In this document: positions 1 through 11,640 of the stretch, piece by piece
Layout of the letters: every line of letters begins with the position of its first letter
How positions within the stretch are numbered: the first letter of the stretch is position 1
Origin: Sinotaia quadrata
Lineage: Eukaryota; Mollusca; Gastropoda; Architaenioglossa; Viviparidae
Length of the DNA stretch: 64,000 nucleotides
Direction: 5' to 3'
Assembly: GCA_028829895.1 (NCBI GenBank)
Contig: CM054181.1
Location: forward strand, 45,128,759-45,192,758
Made by a program: the position numbers and the translations under genes
The notes under the pieces: generated by a model
Seen by the model: only the letters and a program-made list of their open reading frames with translations
What the model was told of the DNA's origin: nothing
The model's database searches: none

Positions 1-215
1 TCCTAATACGTTTTTATAATTTTACCAACCAACAATCTTAATAAACCAATTTTATTGCACAAAGCAAACATTGAAATTTTTTAATGCTATTAAACAAAAA
101 TATTTTCAAACAAAAATTTAATTTTAATAAAACAACAAAACTTTAAAATATCCACTTTCCTCAATTTATTTGCAGTGAAATCTTTTAGGATATCTTGGAA
201 GTCTGCCTTTTGCAA

Positions 216-336
216 GACGTCGTATTCAGTGGACAAAATGGCAAAGTGTGTTCAGTCGTTCTTGTGTCATTGATGACGTCGTATTCAGTGGCCATAATGA
301 CAAGCGAGTTCAGTCGTTCTTGTGTCATTGAAGATC
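216..336. repeat. 59-bp tandem duplication
   Basis: GACGTCGTATTCAGTGG, later TTCAGTCGTTCTTGTGTCAT, occur twice in tandem with a few differences. They lie at the left edge of the AT-rich noncoding region. Confidence 0.85.
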
Positions 337-342
337 GATGAC

Positions 343-3035
343 AGTTTTTCAGTAGTTTAATAATTAATAAAAGTGAATATGCTTGGGGAAGAGGGAATAT
401 AATAATAAATTAATAAAAATATAAACAAACAAAATGAAAGATAAAGAAAATGTGTGAAACAGCATGACTGAAACAAGTGCAGTAAGAACAAGAAAATGAA
501 TGTCGAATAAATTAATAACAATATGCATAAAGAAAGAAGAAAGAGAAGAAAAATACCAAATCATTTGATTATGATTCAAAATTAAAAAAGAAGAAAAGGG
601 AAAAATATAAATTAAAAAAAGAAACAAAGATGAATTATTCACAACTTAAAACATTCAACAACAATGAAATAGAAAAATGCTAAAAACAATATTCATAAAT
701 TAATAATAAACAAATACAAGAAAGATGAAAGATGCCAAATGAAATAAACAAACACAAGAAAGATGAAAGATGCTGAATCAAACAAACACAAGAAAGATGA
801 AAGATTCCAAATGAAATAAACAAACACAAGGAAGATGAAAGATGCTGAATCAAATAAACAAAACACAAGAAAGATGAAAGATTCCAAATGAAATAAACAA
901 ACACAAGAAAGATGTCAAAGGAAATAATCAAACATAAACAAACATAAATAAACACAAGAAAGATTAAAATTAAATTTAAAATGCCAAATGAAATAATCAA
1001 ACATAAACAAATACAAGAAAGATGAAAGATTCCAAATGAAATAATCAAAAATAAACAAATACAAGAAAGATGAAGATTCTAAATGAAATAAACAAACACA
1101 AACAAATACAAGAATGATGAAAGATTCCAAATGAAATAAACAAATACAAGAAAGATGAAGATTCTAAATGAAATATACAAACACAAGAAAGATGAAAGAT
1201 GCCAAATGAAATAATCAAACATAAACAAGCACAAGAAAGATGCCAAATGAAATAAACAAACACAAGAAAGATGCCAAATGAAGTAAACAAACACAAGAAA
1301 GATGAAAGATACCAAATGAAATAATCAAACATAAACAAACACAAGAAAAATGAAAGATACCAAATGAAATAATCAAACATAAACAAATACAAGAAAGATT
1401 AAAGATGTCAAATGAAATAAACAAACACAAGAAAGGTGAAAGATGTCAAAATGAAATAATCAACTATAAACACAAAATATGAAAGATGCCAAATGAAATA
1501 ATCAAACATAAACCAAAAGGAAAAAAATGGGAAAATAATTAATGACAATATAAATAAAAGAAGAAACATTGAAAAAAACAATTAATGACAATTTTAAAAA
1601 ATGAAAATATTTTTAAATGTCAAGTGAATTTATAACATCAAAATGAATGCACAATTAATTAAAGACAATATAAACAACAAGAAAAACATAAATACAAGAA
1701 ATGGAAATTAATTAATTACCACAAGGGTAAAAAATGAACAGTGCCAGACAGGAAAAAAGAAGCAAGAATAAACTAGAAGAAGCATGAATAAACAGGGCAA
1801 ACAAAGTAAACATTAATTAATGAAGACAACATGAACAAAAAACAAAAATTAATAAAAATCAACAAAAATGAAAAGGATGAACAGAAATGCCAATTAAGAG
1901 AAAAGAAAAATTAAGTCAAAATCCACTTAAGTTGCAAGGAGACAAAAATGCAATACTTTATTTGCAATTATATTAAATATATTATTCACACAGAAAATTT
2001 GTTTCAAAGTGCCCCCCCCCCCTTTCTTTTATCACACAATATACATTTTTTTTTAAATACTGATACTTAGGACAATAATAATATAATTACATCTGCCGAC
2101 ATGACATTTACTACCTACAAGATTACATGTTTCAGTAAATATATAAATAAAAGGTATAAATAATTTAACAATAAATGTGTAATTAATACATAATAATAGT
2201 AATTAAATTTGTAAATACAATATGTACATTCCAATATAACCTAAATATGCACTACAGTAAAACAATACAACTTTCAGTTGAATAATTAGGACACCAGTAT
2301 TGTAAACATATTACAGTATTGCAGGCATTCTACTGTGTTTTTCTTAAGTACTTGAAGTGGTTAGTTGTATTTGTTTGTAAGAGGGGTAGTAATGTAGTAT
2401 CATTGTCTGTTCACCATATTAGTCATTGTTGTTATTGTTAGTATTAATATTATATTTATTTATTATTGTATTGCTGTTGCTATAGTATTTCAATGAATAC
2501 TTGTATTGATGTTGTTTTACTGATTATTAATACTAATTTTATTCACAATGAGTCTGATTACTGTTATTATTACATGTACTATTGTTCTAATTATTATACT
2601 TTCAATGTTTTTGTTAATGTTTATTATTTTTATTGGTAGTAAAATAGTATTACTATCTCTAGTAGGAAGTGTTAGGAGTGTTTGGTCTTGTCATCTTTAT
2701 CATTATTTATTCCAGAATACACATATTGTCAGACACTGATAACATTGCATTTAACTAAGAGTGGTTTAAAAACACAAGGTCAGACAACTCAGATAATTAC
2801 AACAAAAATAACTGTGATCCCTTAAGTTTTTCAATCGGTTCTGTTTGCTGCTGTTAACCAAAGATTCTTTTAATCTTTAATTTCTATTCTTTGATTTTGT
2901 TTTGTTTGGAGGTTTTCAAAGGCACTAATGTTTGCAATTATGTTACACAAGAAAATTAGCAAATAACATTTAGCAGTGACACGACATTAAATTATTTTGT
3001 GTTATTCCCAAACTTATCACAGATAAAGCAGCAAT
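343..3035. other. AT-rich noncoding stretch
   Basis: Apart from the minisatellite at 700-1510, this holds poly-purine and AT-rich DNA with a C run near 2012-2021. The open frames on the minus strand are translations of the repeat. I see no gene. The 3' UTR of gene A may reach into its right end. Confidence 0.6.
700..1510. repeat. degenerate minisatellite
   Basis: Irregular units of about 35-50 bp are built from CAAGAAAGATGAAAGATG, CCAAATGAAATAA and short (AAACA)n joins, repeated about twenty times with variation. Confidence 0.9.
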
Positions 3036-3041
3036 TTTATT
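3036..3041 (-). promoter_or_regulatory. possible poly(A) signal of gene A
   Basis: AATAAA on the minus strand about 320 nt after the gene A stop. An ATTAAA at 3208-3213 is a closer alternative. Neither is proven; in AT-rich DNA such hexamers are frequent. Confidence 0.25.
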
Positions 3042-3359
3042 TACAAATGAATAAAGTTAAATTTGTCAATGTTTTTGAGATCGAAAGAAAAATTCAGACA
3101 TAGTAATTGGACATATTGTCAATGAAAATGTAAATAGTTCATTTGCATTGATGACTTAGTCATTTAATAGAATCAAGACATAGCTTTAGGAAACAGGAGT
3201 AATATTTTTTAATTACTCATAGACTCAAGGCTATGGAATACTTAAATTTGTTCTTAGTTGCAAGTGTCAATATTTACTAAGCATGAATGGCCAATTACAC
3301 ACAATTAATCTTCACAAAACCAATCAAATTTGGTTTTGAAATTAGCCAGTCAAATGCAG

Positions 3360-3448
3360 TCATGGACAAGCCCTAGGATCAATTGTGAAGACAGAGCAGT
3401 GTTCTTTCGCCATGTCATGCTGTATGCTTTTCAGTTCTGCCCATCGTG
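3360..3448 (-). CDS. Gene A last coding exon with stop
   Basis: The acceptor is GGTTTGCAG|CACGATGG, phase 1. The exon runs SRWAELKSIQHDMAKEHC, then SVFTIDPRACP and TGA at 3362-3360. The 15-nt string AGGATCAATTGTGAA (plus-strand sense), covering FTIDP, is identical in the last exon of gene B. Confidence 0.75.
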
Positions 3449-6400
3449 CTGCAAACCAAAGCAAAACAAAAACTAGAATCAAAATGGAAAGAAAATGACT
3501 GGCTAAACTGATTGATCAATATATAATCATTCAGTTAAATATCATTAATAGTGTTAGAGGTTCACAAGTAAGCTATGACTTATAATTATTAGAAAATATT
3601 CAATAATGCGCTTATTAAAGCTTTAACCATTAGACAATTATTTCAAATAAAATATTAATAAACTTGAACAAATAAACTATTTAAACACATAAGAAAATTA
3701 AAAATAATATCTCAATGAATCTACATGCAAAATGATAATACACAAGAAATAACTGTAATTACACAAGAGAATTGTGAATAAAGTGAATTTACAAAGCATA
3801 TTTTGAACAGTGATACAGAAGAGATACTGCTATATTCTTCTGATAACAGGCCTATACTGTACAACCCAAATAACTCAATAGAAGAGTTGATTTAAGCACT
3901 ATAAATTATTAACAAGGCCTCCTGATAGGTCTACAGATAAAGTTCTGTTTTGCTTTTTCAGCACAATAAAGATACTGAATAATTCTTATGTTCTAATAAA
4001 CAACACTAACATTAATTTTTGTTGAAAAATTAATTTATCACTACAAATTATCATATATCAGGATTTATTACCAAATGTGCTACTATTATATAAACCTGAA
4101 GATTTAACATAATTACATGTACATGGCTTTACTGAAATTAAAATCATATTCTAACATTTTTGTATTGACCAACAGGACATAGACAATTCATCAGATTTTA
4201 TAAATGCTTTAGATACTTCAGTTATAACAGCATGTGAACAATGAACCCAGTTACAAGAATACATGATGATCCAGCAGATAGTTTCAGATAACTTGTTGAT
4301 TAACAAGCAGTTTCATAAACAATTTTAACTAGAAAATGTCTGTTCATTATTGATAGATGGTGCATACAGAAGAGAACAAATTTCAAATATGCTCTGATAA
4401 CCGACAATGAATTTGGGATTATCGTGCCATACAGCACACAGTCCTGGTTTAAACTACTACTGCCTTGAAAGATCAGGCAATCAGATCAGCACTAATAACT
4501 ACATAAAATAACTTACAATCTCTCATAATTTCTGCTAAATGGGCTGGTTCTTTGAAGAGGTGAACGGTAACAATAGTGTCATGTGACACAAAATACCGTC
4601 TGAGGAATTCTGCACCAACTGACTGTACAACAAATGGCTGTGCATCATATTCCAGAAGCAGTTGAGCAAATCTTCTGGCAAAACCTTCCTTGTAATCCAT
4701 GTAATCTACTCCTCGCTTCAACTGGGCTTCCGACAGCATGAATGTATTGTATGCTTTAGAACACACCCAAAAACATTATAATTTTATTTCAAATAGGGAT
4801 ATTTTACAACAGAATTTTTGACAGTATGAATGCATTGTAGGTTTTAGAATAATAAAAATTATTTTAAAAAACATTTCTAAAGGGGTATATTCAACTATAG
4901 CTGTCTGGGCTTCTAACAATAAGCAGATTTAGAAAAGCAATATAAATTTGATTAGAAAATCAATTCATTAAAGAGGGATTTCACGTGTCTCTGATGCATG
5001 AATGTATGGTAGGCTTAGATTAAAAAAAATATTAAAATAAATTATTTCTAAACAGGAATATTATGAAGCATTCAGCAACTCTTATAACATGATACTCTTG
5101 AAAGCAAAAAACAGTTTTAAAAATAATAATAATAATTCTTTTGAAAAGCGGGTAAGTCCTAACATTTGTGACAAGTGAAATCCATTCCTCCAGTATTAGG
5201 TGTGAATTTGACTAGCTCTCTGAGTGTTAAAATCGACTTCACAAATGATAGTTAAATGTCAGTTTTGGGTGAAAAAAATATCTGGAAAAAAGAAAAATAC
5301 TTTGGTCTATTTTAAAACTGACAGTGACAGGTTTTTCTCACTTACTCATAATTTGTTTATGACCTAAGCACCTTCACTAAAGATTGCATGGGGGAAAGAA
5401 TCTAGTTACATAAGCCATAATGTTCTCTTTGCTGTGGGTTAGGAATTTAAATACATGTATTTAAGTATTAATGCAGACATTCTGTTGAACATTACTTGAA
5501 ATAGTGCCTGTTGCAAGAGTTGTTTATGGCCTGTGCAAATGAGTAAAATGTATAGTACATGTAGTCCCTACCAGTAATTATTTTACTGTTGTATGTTGTG
5601 AATGTTAATAGTAATTATTTTATGTTGTATGTTGTGGATGTTAATAGTAATTATTTTACTGTTGTATGTTGTGGATGTTAATAATATTGTTTTTGTTCTT
5701 TCAATAATCTTTACTTTCATAATTAATTGCTTGTAATTTTTTAGTCTAGAACTCCTACATAAGAGATGCAACTTATGTTAATGGAAGATTAATGGTGATA
5801 ATGCTGGAACAACCTTTGCAAAGATGGAGCAACTTTCTGGCCATATTTTCAGATAGTCGTTAATCGTAAAATTATTTTATGTCCTATGCATGGAAACATT
5901 AAAATTAATACAACAATACAAATGTAAAGTATTGTGTTCAGGCTTGCAAGACAAACATGGACTTCTTAATTAGCACAACCACACACTACACATACACACA
6001 CACATTAACACGTGTGCACGCTTACCAACTTCATTGGGTGGTGTGAAGAATCGAACCACAGCCCATGCTTCACAGGTGCCTGCGGGTGCTGGAAAGTCTG
6101 GCTGTTTCATTCGAGGATCACTGACGAAAAACGTTCGTGCATCTTTGATGGTTTCAAACCACAACACTACCACTGCTTCCTCCATTGCTGCAGCTGGTGA
6201 CATGTCCCATATCTGCATGCATACAGTTATTCAGAGTGCCCATTAAATAAATTTACATGCATTGGACTGTGTCTCAATCAGTTATTCAGAATGCCCATTA
6301 AATAAGTTTACATGCATTGGACTCTGTCTCAATCTGCGTGACAAAGAAAGAGGCAGAAAACAAGTATGTGGCAAAAAAGGAGAACCATGAAAAAAGGCGA

Positions 6401-9182
6401 TAACAGTAGAAAGTGAATATGTGGCAAAGAAAAGAAAATAATGAAATTGTGGCTATGCAAAAACACAGCAAATAAAGGAGAACTAATACATACCATAAAC
6501 GGTAAAACCATAAAACATTGTGTGGTTGATTTTGTTTTTTTAAAGGAAATTGCTGTGAAAACAGAGCAAATAATGAAAAGAGCAACAACAAAAAACCAAA
6601 CCGGTAAATAGTTGAGACACTATAAGTAGTGTCATTTGCATTCTTGAAAACGTTAGCACTTTCTCGTCGTATTCTTACTGATAAAAAATAAAGTTTCTTG
6701 GGGGAAAAAAGTCACCTCTGACTGCAAATACCAACCTTTCGAGCAATCCCAACAAAACGACCACCCAAGTTCTGAATTGCTCTCTGTCCCAAGACAACTG
6801 TTTGTGCAACAACTGAGACCGCTGTGCCATTATTGGTGGGGAACCTCACAAACATGTAGACTCCATCACCACGTCCCTGGAAAATTAGGTCAAACATTAT
6901 GTAAGAACAAAGTATATAAATTAATGTGTTTTCAGTTAGGTTTACATTCATCAACTACTTGTATTCTATTTTATGTATTTTTTTTAAAGTCTAACACTAT
7001 GAAAAGCTTAACACCTTAAAAGTCCATCACCTGTCACCAAGCAAAAGACCTCTCATTATGAAAGCACGTCACTTGTCAACAAGCAAAACACCTCTCATTA
7101 TGAAAGCACGTCACATGTCACCAAACAAAACGACCTCTCATTATGAAAGCACGTCACTTGTCAACAAGCAAAACACCTCTCATTATGAAAGCACGTCACA
7201 TGTCACCAAACAAAACGACCTCTCATTATGAAAGCACGTCACTTGTCAACAAGCAAAAGACCTCTCATTATGAAAGCACGTCACTTGTCAACAAGCAAAA
7301 GATCTATCAATAAGAAAGCCCATCGTCATGAAAAATGCGTCACCTTTTGAATGTGCAATTTGACAATCCTCCCTTCATTACTAATTTCAAAACAATATTT
7401 TTGTCACTCCTGTCATCTTCCAATGTGCTTTTAAAAGCACTTAAAGTGACACAATTTGGAAACAATTCAAATGAATTAATTTTGTATACCAAGCATGGCA
7501 TCTGCTTGAATAAAACGTTAAATTAGAACACAAGACATCTATATGAGACATTAAAATTTTAAAATATTAAACAATTTCACTTACTTAAAACATTACATTG
7601 ATAATTTCATAATGTTATTACATTTATCAGCAAACAGATATTTTCAAATATTCATGTAAAAGCCAATTAAAATAATAAAATGAATAAAACGTTTTTCCCC
7701 AAACATTACAAAATTAAGGCTTGATGATAAAGCTAAAGAACTATTCGTCACTATTCACCGTATCATGTTCTCCAAGAATTCCACATTATTTGTAATTTCA
7801 TGTTCTTTATGAATTTCAAGTGAAAGGCATCCTGATCCTTGAAATATAACTGAAACTGACCAGTTCCTGCCTATCGTCGGTTTAACACGTACATTTCGGA
7901 GTAAAGCCAGGCTGTTTACAAAAGAGCAGACAACTGTGCTTATTTTTGACTGTTTTTTAATAGTTTCCCCGTCACTATGATGGGCAGATAACATTGTCAG
8001 AAATATTTACTTTTATTGCTTGTTTTTAAGACAGATATCTCGATAGTAACATTGCACATTAATTTGGACTTCCTTTTACTCAGGATTCAATTTCAGCATA
8101 GATTGCTTCGCGTGCAATGTTTATGAGACAAAATGATGATAAGAGAGATAGCTATTAAGCCACATCCTTACTTGAGCAATATTTATGAGACAAACATGAT
8201 AAAAAAGATAGATATTAAGCCACATCCTTACTTGAGCAATATTTATGAGACAAACATGATAAAAAAGATAGATATTAAGCCACATCCTTACTTGAGCAAT
8301 GTTTATGAGACAAAATGATGATAAGAGAGATAGCTATTAAGCCACATCCTTACTTGAGCAATGTTTATGAGACAAACATGATAAGAGAGATAGCTATTAA
8401 GCCACATCCTTACTTGAGCAATGTACCAACAGTCAGTAACAAGTCGCATGAATGATTTATTGGCTGCTGACCGATCGACAGAACTGTTTACTTTCAATCA
8501 ATCATCAAGTCTTTTCCAACTTGTATAAAATATGCCATAGGAAGAGCCAAAATATTTCTCTCTTCTTTTTCATGGCTAGTTTCGGCACTTGCAATGAGAT
8601 CGGAGGAGTGAAAAGTTTTAATTAAAAATATTAAGCACCCTTTATATGTCTGCAACTGTCCTGACTTTCGTCCACATTTTTTGCACTGTAGACTACGCGT
8701 GCAAAATCATTGCGGCCTGAACAGGTATCTATATATAGTTAGTGCCATTACAATAATAACTTGTATAAACGCTTTACAACAAAAGAACTTAATTAATCGT
8801 ATAGTATCATTTACCAAATGTGTCACATGGTTGGCGCCGGAAGGCCTACTTGGCAAATAGAACATTCATGGCTTTACCTTTGTAAACACAATCCAACAAA
8901 TAGTTTTGAAAATAGCAGCTGAACTAAAGAATCCTACAATGAAATATTTTCTTTTTACATTAAATGCCCTGTGGCACTGAATTCAGGTTTATAAGTCTTG
9001 AATCAGAATAGTAACTGATAATCCATTATGCTAGTCGTGATCGGTGAATGTTGTAATGAAAACTTTGAAAGTCTATTTTACTCTAGAGAGGCACAAACCA
9101 TCTAGTCACAATGGATACAAACAGCGGTTAAATTATTATAAATACCAAAACCAACACTTACCTTGTAAAATGCTCGGTTCAT
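3360..9182 (-). CDS. Gene A: two-domain dimeric alpha/beta-barrel (DUF1330-like) protein, 5 coding exons
   Basis: The exons join as 9182-9162, 6876-6736, 6212-6026, 4753-4517 and 3448-3360, with intron phases 0, 0, 1 and 1. They total 675 nt, or 224 residues plus TGA. The first half (residues about 8-118) reads as strand GVYMFVRF, a helix, strand RFVGIAR, strand EAVVVLWF, a helix with DARTFFVSDPRMKQPDF, then AWAVVRFF. The second half (about 119-224) repeats the pattern, from KEGFARRFAQLLLEYDA through FVVQSV and IVTVHLFKE to CSVFTIDP. This is the beta-alpha-beta layout of ferredoxin-like dimeric alpha/beta-barrel proteins, closest in feel to DUF1330. No signal peptide or membrane segment is visible, so it is probably cytosolic. 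Family assignment and function are inference. Gene B is its paralog upstream on the same strand, with an identical exon plan, which strongly supports the model. Confidence 0.8.
4517..4753 (-). CDS. Gene A coding exon 4
   Basis: The acceptor is TTCTAAAG|CATACA, with a poor pyrimidine tract, phase 1. The donor is GATT|GTAAGT, phase 1. The 237 nt encode YNTFMLSEAQLKRGVDYMDY through HLAEIMRD, most of domain 2. The weak acceptor is the least certain edge of the model, but the phase fits on both sides. Confidence 0.8.
5571..5690. repeat. tandem repeat, about 40-bp unit
   Basis: GTTGTATGTTGTGGATGTTA and AATAGTAATTATTTTA alternate about three times, in the intron between exons 3 and 4 of gene A. The rest of the intron, 4754-6025, shows nothing else. 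Confidence 0.8.
6026..6212 (-). CDS. Gene A coding exon 3
   Basis: The acceptor is GCATGCAG|ATATGG (phase 0) and the donor GTTG|GTAAGCG (phase 1). The 187 nt encode IWDMSPAAAMEEAVVVLWF, then DARTFFVSDPRMKQPDF and AWAVVRFFTPPNEV. This holds the conserved A..(W/F)(F/Y)..(D/E)P.(M/L)KQ.DF block shared with gene B. The open frames on the opposite strand here are shadows. Confidence 0.85.
6224..6334. repeat. 55-bp tandem duplication beside a splice acceptor
   Basis: CAGTTATTCAGA and ATGCCCATTAAATAA, then TTTACATGCATTGGACT, occur twice, 11 bp from the acceptor side of gene A exon 3. The copies differ by a few bases. Confidence 0.85.
6736..6876 (-). CDS. Gene A coding exon 2
   Basis: The acceptor is TTTTCCAG|GGACGT and the donor AAG|GTTGGT; both edges are phase 0. 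The 141 nt encode GRGDGVYMFVRFP through FVGIARK, the first strand, helix and second strand of domain 1. The length equals that of exon 2 of gene B. A second GT lies 4 nt further on (G|GTATTT) but would break the phase with exon 3. Confidence 0.8.
7025..7325. repeat. minisatellite, 42-43-bp unit, about 6 copies
   Basis: Units of CTCATTATGAAAGCACGTCA, then CTTGTCAACAAGCAAAA, are nearly identical. They lie in intron 1 of gene A. Confidence 0.9.
8119..8422. repeat. minisatellite, 60-bp unit, about 5 copies
   Basis: The units contain GATATTAAGCCACATCCTTA, CTTGAGCAAT and TTATGAGACAAACATGAT. Two units (8161-8220 and 8221-8280) are identical. It also lies in intron 1 of gene A. Confidence 0.92.
9162..9182 (-). 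CDS. Gene A coding exon 1 (MNRAFYK)
   Basis: ATG at 9182-9180, seven codons, then a strong donor AAG|GTAAGT, phase 0. A pyrimidine tract and TTTCAG lie just upstream, with the exon edge probably at 9196. The exon would then carry 14 nt of 5' UTR and be preceded by a noncoding exon that I did not locate. The start is chosen because it is the only ATG in frame and because the paralog also has a tiny first coding exon ending in phase 0. Confidence 0.7.
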
Positions 9183-9328
9183 GATTTAAATGTCTGCTGA
9201 AATGAAACAAGAAATTTATGTAAATCAGTATGAATGAAACACAAAATGACATGCAAATATAATAAAGTTAAGTAACCTTAGCTTGGAATGACATGACTAA
9301 GTTGTGTTTGATGTGTATGTGTGTGTCT

Positions 9329-9337
9329 TATATAAAG
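9329..9337 (+). promoter_or_regulatory. orphan TATA-like box
   Basis: TATATAAAG on the plus strand is followed by a locally GC-richer stretch (9338-9420). It lies about 150 bp upstream of the gene A ATG, on the opposite strand, so a divergent noncoding transcript is possible. No plus-strand gene follows. Confidence 0.25.
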
Positions 9338-9419
9338 CCGGGTATGCTCGCGTGCATGGAGTACAGGCAGTGGCAGTGGTGTTATCCGTACTGATCTGGC
9401 CGAGCGTGTGTGATCGTGT

Positions 9420-9545
9420 GTTTTTTATTTACAAGTTATTAAAGTCTGTCTTTTTTTAAATCGTGTTTTTTATTTACAAGTTATTTAAGTCTGTCTTTTT
9501 TTTAATCGTGTTTTTTATTTACAAGTTATTTATTATGGGTATATA
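9420..9545. repeat. tandem repeat, about 45-bp unit, 3 copies
   Basis: CGTGTTTTTTATTTACAAGT, then TATTTAAGTCTGTCTTTTTT, occur three times just before the GATA microsatellite. Confidence 0.85.
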
Positions 9546-9549
9546 TCGT

Positions 9550-9568
9550 GATAGACAGACAGACAGAC

Positions 9569-9638
<70 letters not shown>
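9550..9638. repeat. (GACA)n(GATA)n microsatellite
   Basis: A run of GACA then GATA units; the YLSIYLSI open frame over it is an artefact of the repeat. Confidence 0.98.
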
Positions 9639-9639
9639 G

Positions 9640-10629
9640 ATGATAAACAAACAGGTAGGCAGGCAGACAGGTGAGTAGTAGATCGATACAAACATATTCG
9701 CGCGTTTCATTCGTCTTCCTTGTACTAAGTAACCCTAAATGTTACAATCTGTTACTTTTATCGTTGTTTTCGTCTCGCTCGTAAGTCCTAATATATGAAC
9801 CTGAAATTGCTCTCTATTTTTAATATATCTTGAAACTTATAAACTCACAAGAGCCACACGCTCCATTAATGTGAAGGATATGTAAAAGTTGCTTGAAAAC
9901 AAATCAAACAAAATATATTTTTAAGGGCGCTGACTAGGGAGTAGCATAAGTGGATTCTCATTAATCTGTATCCCTGACAGGTCACCTCGGAAAGAAATGC
10001 TAGTGCCAGTAAGCAGTGGGAATGAATCGGGTATGTTAAAATAATCGATCGAGATAAAGCAAGACAAAACTCGGGTGAGCCAATCAACCGTTTTATCACT
10101 TGGCAAAGTTATTCCTAACATCGCAATCAATAGCTGGTTTCAAAATTAAATTACTAAGAGTAGTGAGTATGATTGAGAATTGTGAATTTTCTGGGGTGCT
10201 TGGGTATTTAAAGATGGTTTCAACTGTTGAGTAAATTTATCATTTCTAGACAAAAAGTGAGTTTTTGCAGGTTTTCCTATATTTTGTTAGAACAGTCACA
10301 ATTAGTGTTGGCTAGGTATGAGTTGTCTTATTGGTTTCACTCCGTTAAATCAGACGTTGAGATTACACCTCTTAGGAAACACAAATCAATTTGAAAGCTA
10401 TCGGATTTAAGTTGTAAACTCAGGGATCAAGACAGCACGACTAATCCCTGGTTCTTAAAATCGTTATGTACACCGATCTAAGAGTCTTTTGAGAGAGAAG
10501 GAAAAAAATCGTCTCTCACTGTCAGTCAGCGAAACACGTGTTAGTTTATACAAATTGTAAACACTTTTCTTCCCAAAAGTACTGTATTAAAGGTTTTGCT
10601 TGTCAAAGCTCGTAAATTTATTTTGCTTT
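9640..10629. other. no gene seen
   Basis: Unique AT-rich sequence upstream of gene A, with no splice-consistent open frame on either strand. The promoter of gene A or a 5' noncoding exon may lie between here and 9200. Confidence 0.45.
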
Positions 10630-11035
10630 TTGAGGGTTGTGGTGCACAGATATTTTGCTTAGTAGGCTGCTTGTTTGGGGCTTGTTTTTTTTTGGCTTGT
10701 GGTGCACAGATATTTTGCTTAGTAGACTGCTTGTTTGGGGCTTGTGATGCACGGATATTTTGCTTAGTTAGTAGACTGCTTGTTTGGGGCTTGTTTTGTG
10801 GCTTGTGGTGCACGGATATTTTGCTTAGTAGACTGCTTGTTTGGGGCTTGTTTTGTGGCTTGTGGTGCACGGATATTTTGCTTAGTAGACTGCTTGTTTG
10901 GGGCTTGTTTTGTGGCTTGTGGTGCACGGATATTTTGCTTATTTAGAAGACTGCTTGTTTGTGGCTTGTTTTGTGGCTTGTGGTGCACGGATATTTTGCT
11001 TATTTAGAAGACTGCTTGTTTGTGGTTTTGGCCAA
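10630..11035. repeat. minisatellite, 45-62-bp units, 7 copies
   Basis: The core is GGTGCACGGATATTTTGCTT, then TAGTAGACTGCTTGTTTG and GGGCTTGTTTTGTGGCTTG. Units vary by insertion of TTAG or loss of the GTTTTGTGGCTT segment. Confidence 0.93.
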
Positions 11036-11072
11036 GTGTCGGTCTCGTTGTCCATGACTCGCTAATTTATCT

Positions 11073-11268
11073 GTTCTGTTTGTGGTTAATAAGCTATGAA
11101 GAATAAATAGTATGAATATCAAGGATGTTGATATAAAAATATTCTGTTTGTGGTTAATAAGCTATGAAGTATAAATAGTAAGAATGTCAAGGATGTTGAT
11201 ATAAAAATATTCTGTTTGTGGTTAACAAGCTATGAAGTATAAATAGTATGAATATTAAGGATGTTGAT
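11073..11268. repeat. minisatellite, 68-bp unit, 3 copies
   Basis: TTCTGTTTGTGGTTAATAAG, then CTATGAAGTATAAATAGTA and AAGGATGTTGATATAAAAAT, occur three times in direct succession, right after the 10630 array. Confidence 0.92.
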
Positions 11269-11274
11269 AGTTTG

Positions 11275-11640
11275 CTTCTCAGGATTCATGAAGTACCTGA
11301 ATTTTGCTTGTCAAAGTTCTTAAAGTAAAAATATTTTGCTTGTCAAGGTTTGAGAGGTCATAATATATTGCTTGTCAAAAGATACAGATACAGATGTAAA
11401 AATATTTGCTTCTGAGTACTCCTGAAGTAAATATATATATTACTTGTCCCAAAGATTTTTATGTAAATACATTTTCTTTACAAAACTCATGAAATAAAAT
11501 AATATTTACTTATTAAAGATACTGATATAAAACATTTTGCTTGTCAAGGATCATGAAGTTAATATATTTTGCTTGTCAATAATCTTATGTGAAGGTGTTT
11601 TACGTGTCAAGGTTCACGAAGTAAAGATTTTATTTTAAGT
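11275..11640. repeat. diverged array of ATATTTTGCTTGTCAAGG units
   Basis: About eight degenerate units of 38-50 bp have the core ATATTTTGCTTGTCAAGG, then a TCATGAAGTAAA-like segment. The reverse complement of the same core makes up 12890-13140. Confidence 0.8.

Noticed and set aside
680..1430. Several minus-strand open frames with FLVFVYFIW-like repeats, as if membrane proteins
   Set aside because: They are translations of the AAGATGAAAGATG minisatellite in several frames at once, with no start context or splice sites.
6038..6056. Minus-strand TGGTTCGATTC resembling a tRNA B box
   Set aside because: It is coding sequence of gene A exon 3 (VVRF), with no A box or acceptor stem.
6012..6246. 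Plus-strand open frames opposite gene A exon 3
   Set aside because: Antisense shadows of the real exon.
8119..8422. Regular 60-bp repeats that might suggest a CRISPR array
   Set aside because: The whole 60-bp unit is repeated with no variable spacers, and the context is an animal intron.
9519..9710. YLSIYLSI open frames (also at 36618-36887 and 41017-41199)
   Set aside because: Artefacts of GATA/CTAT microsatellites.
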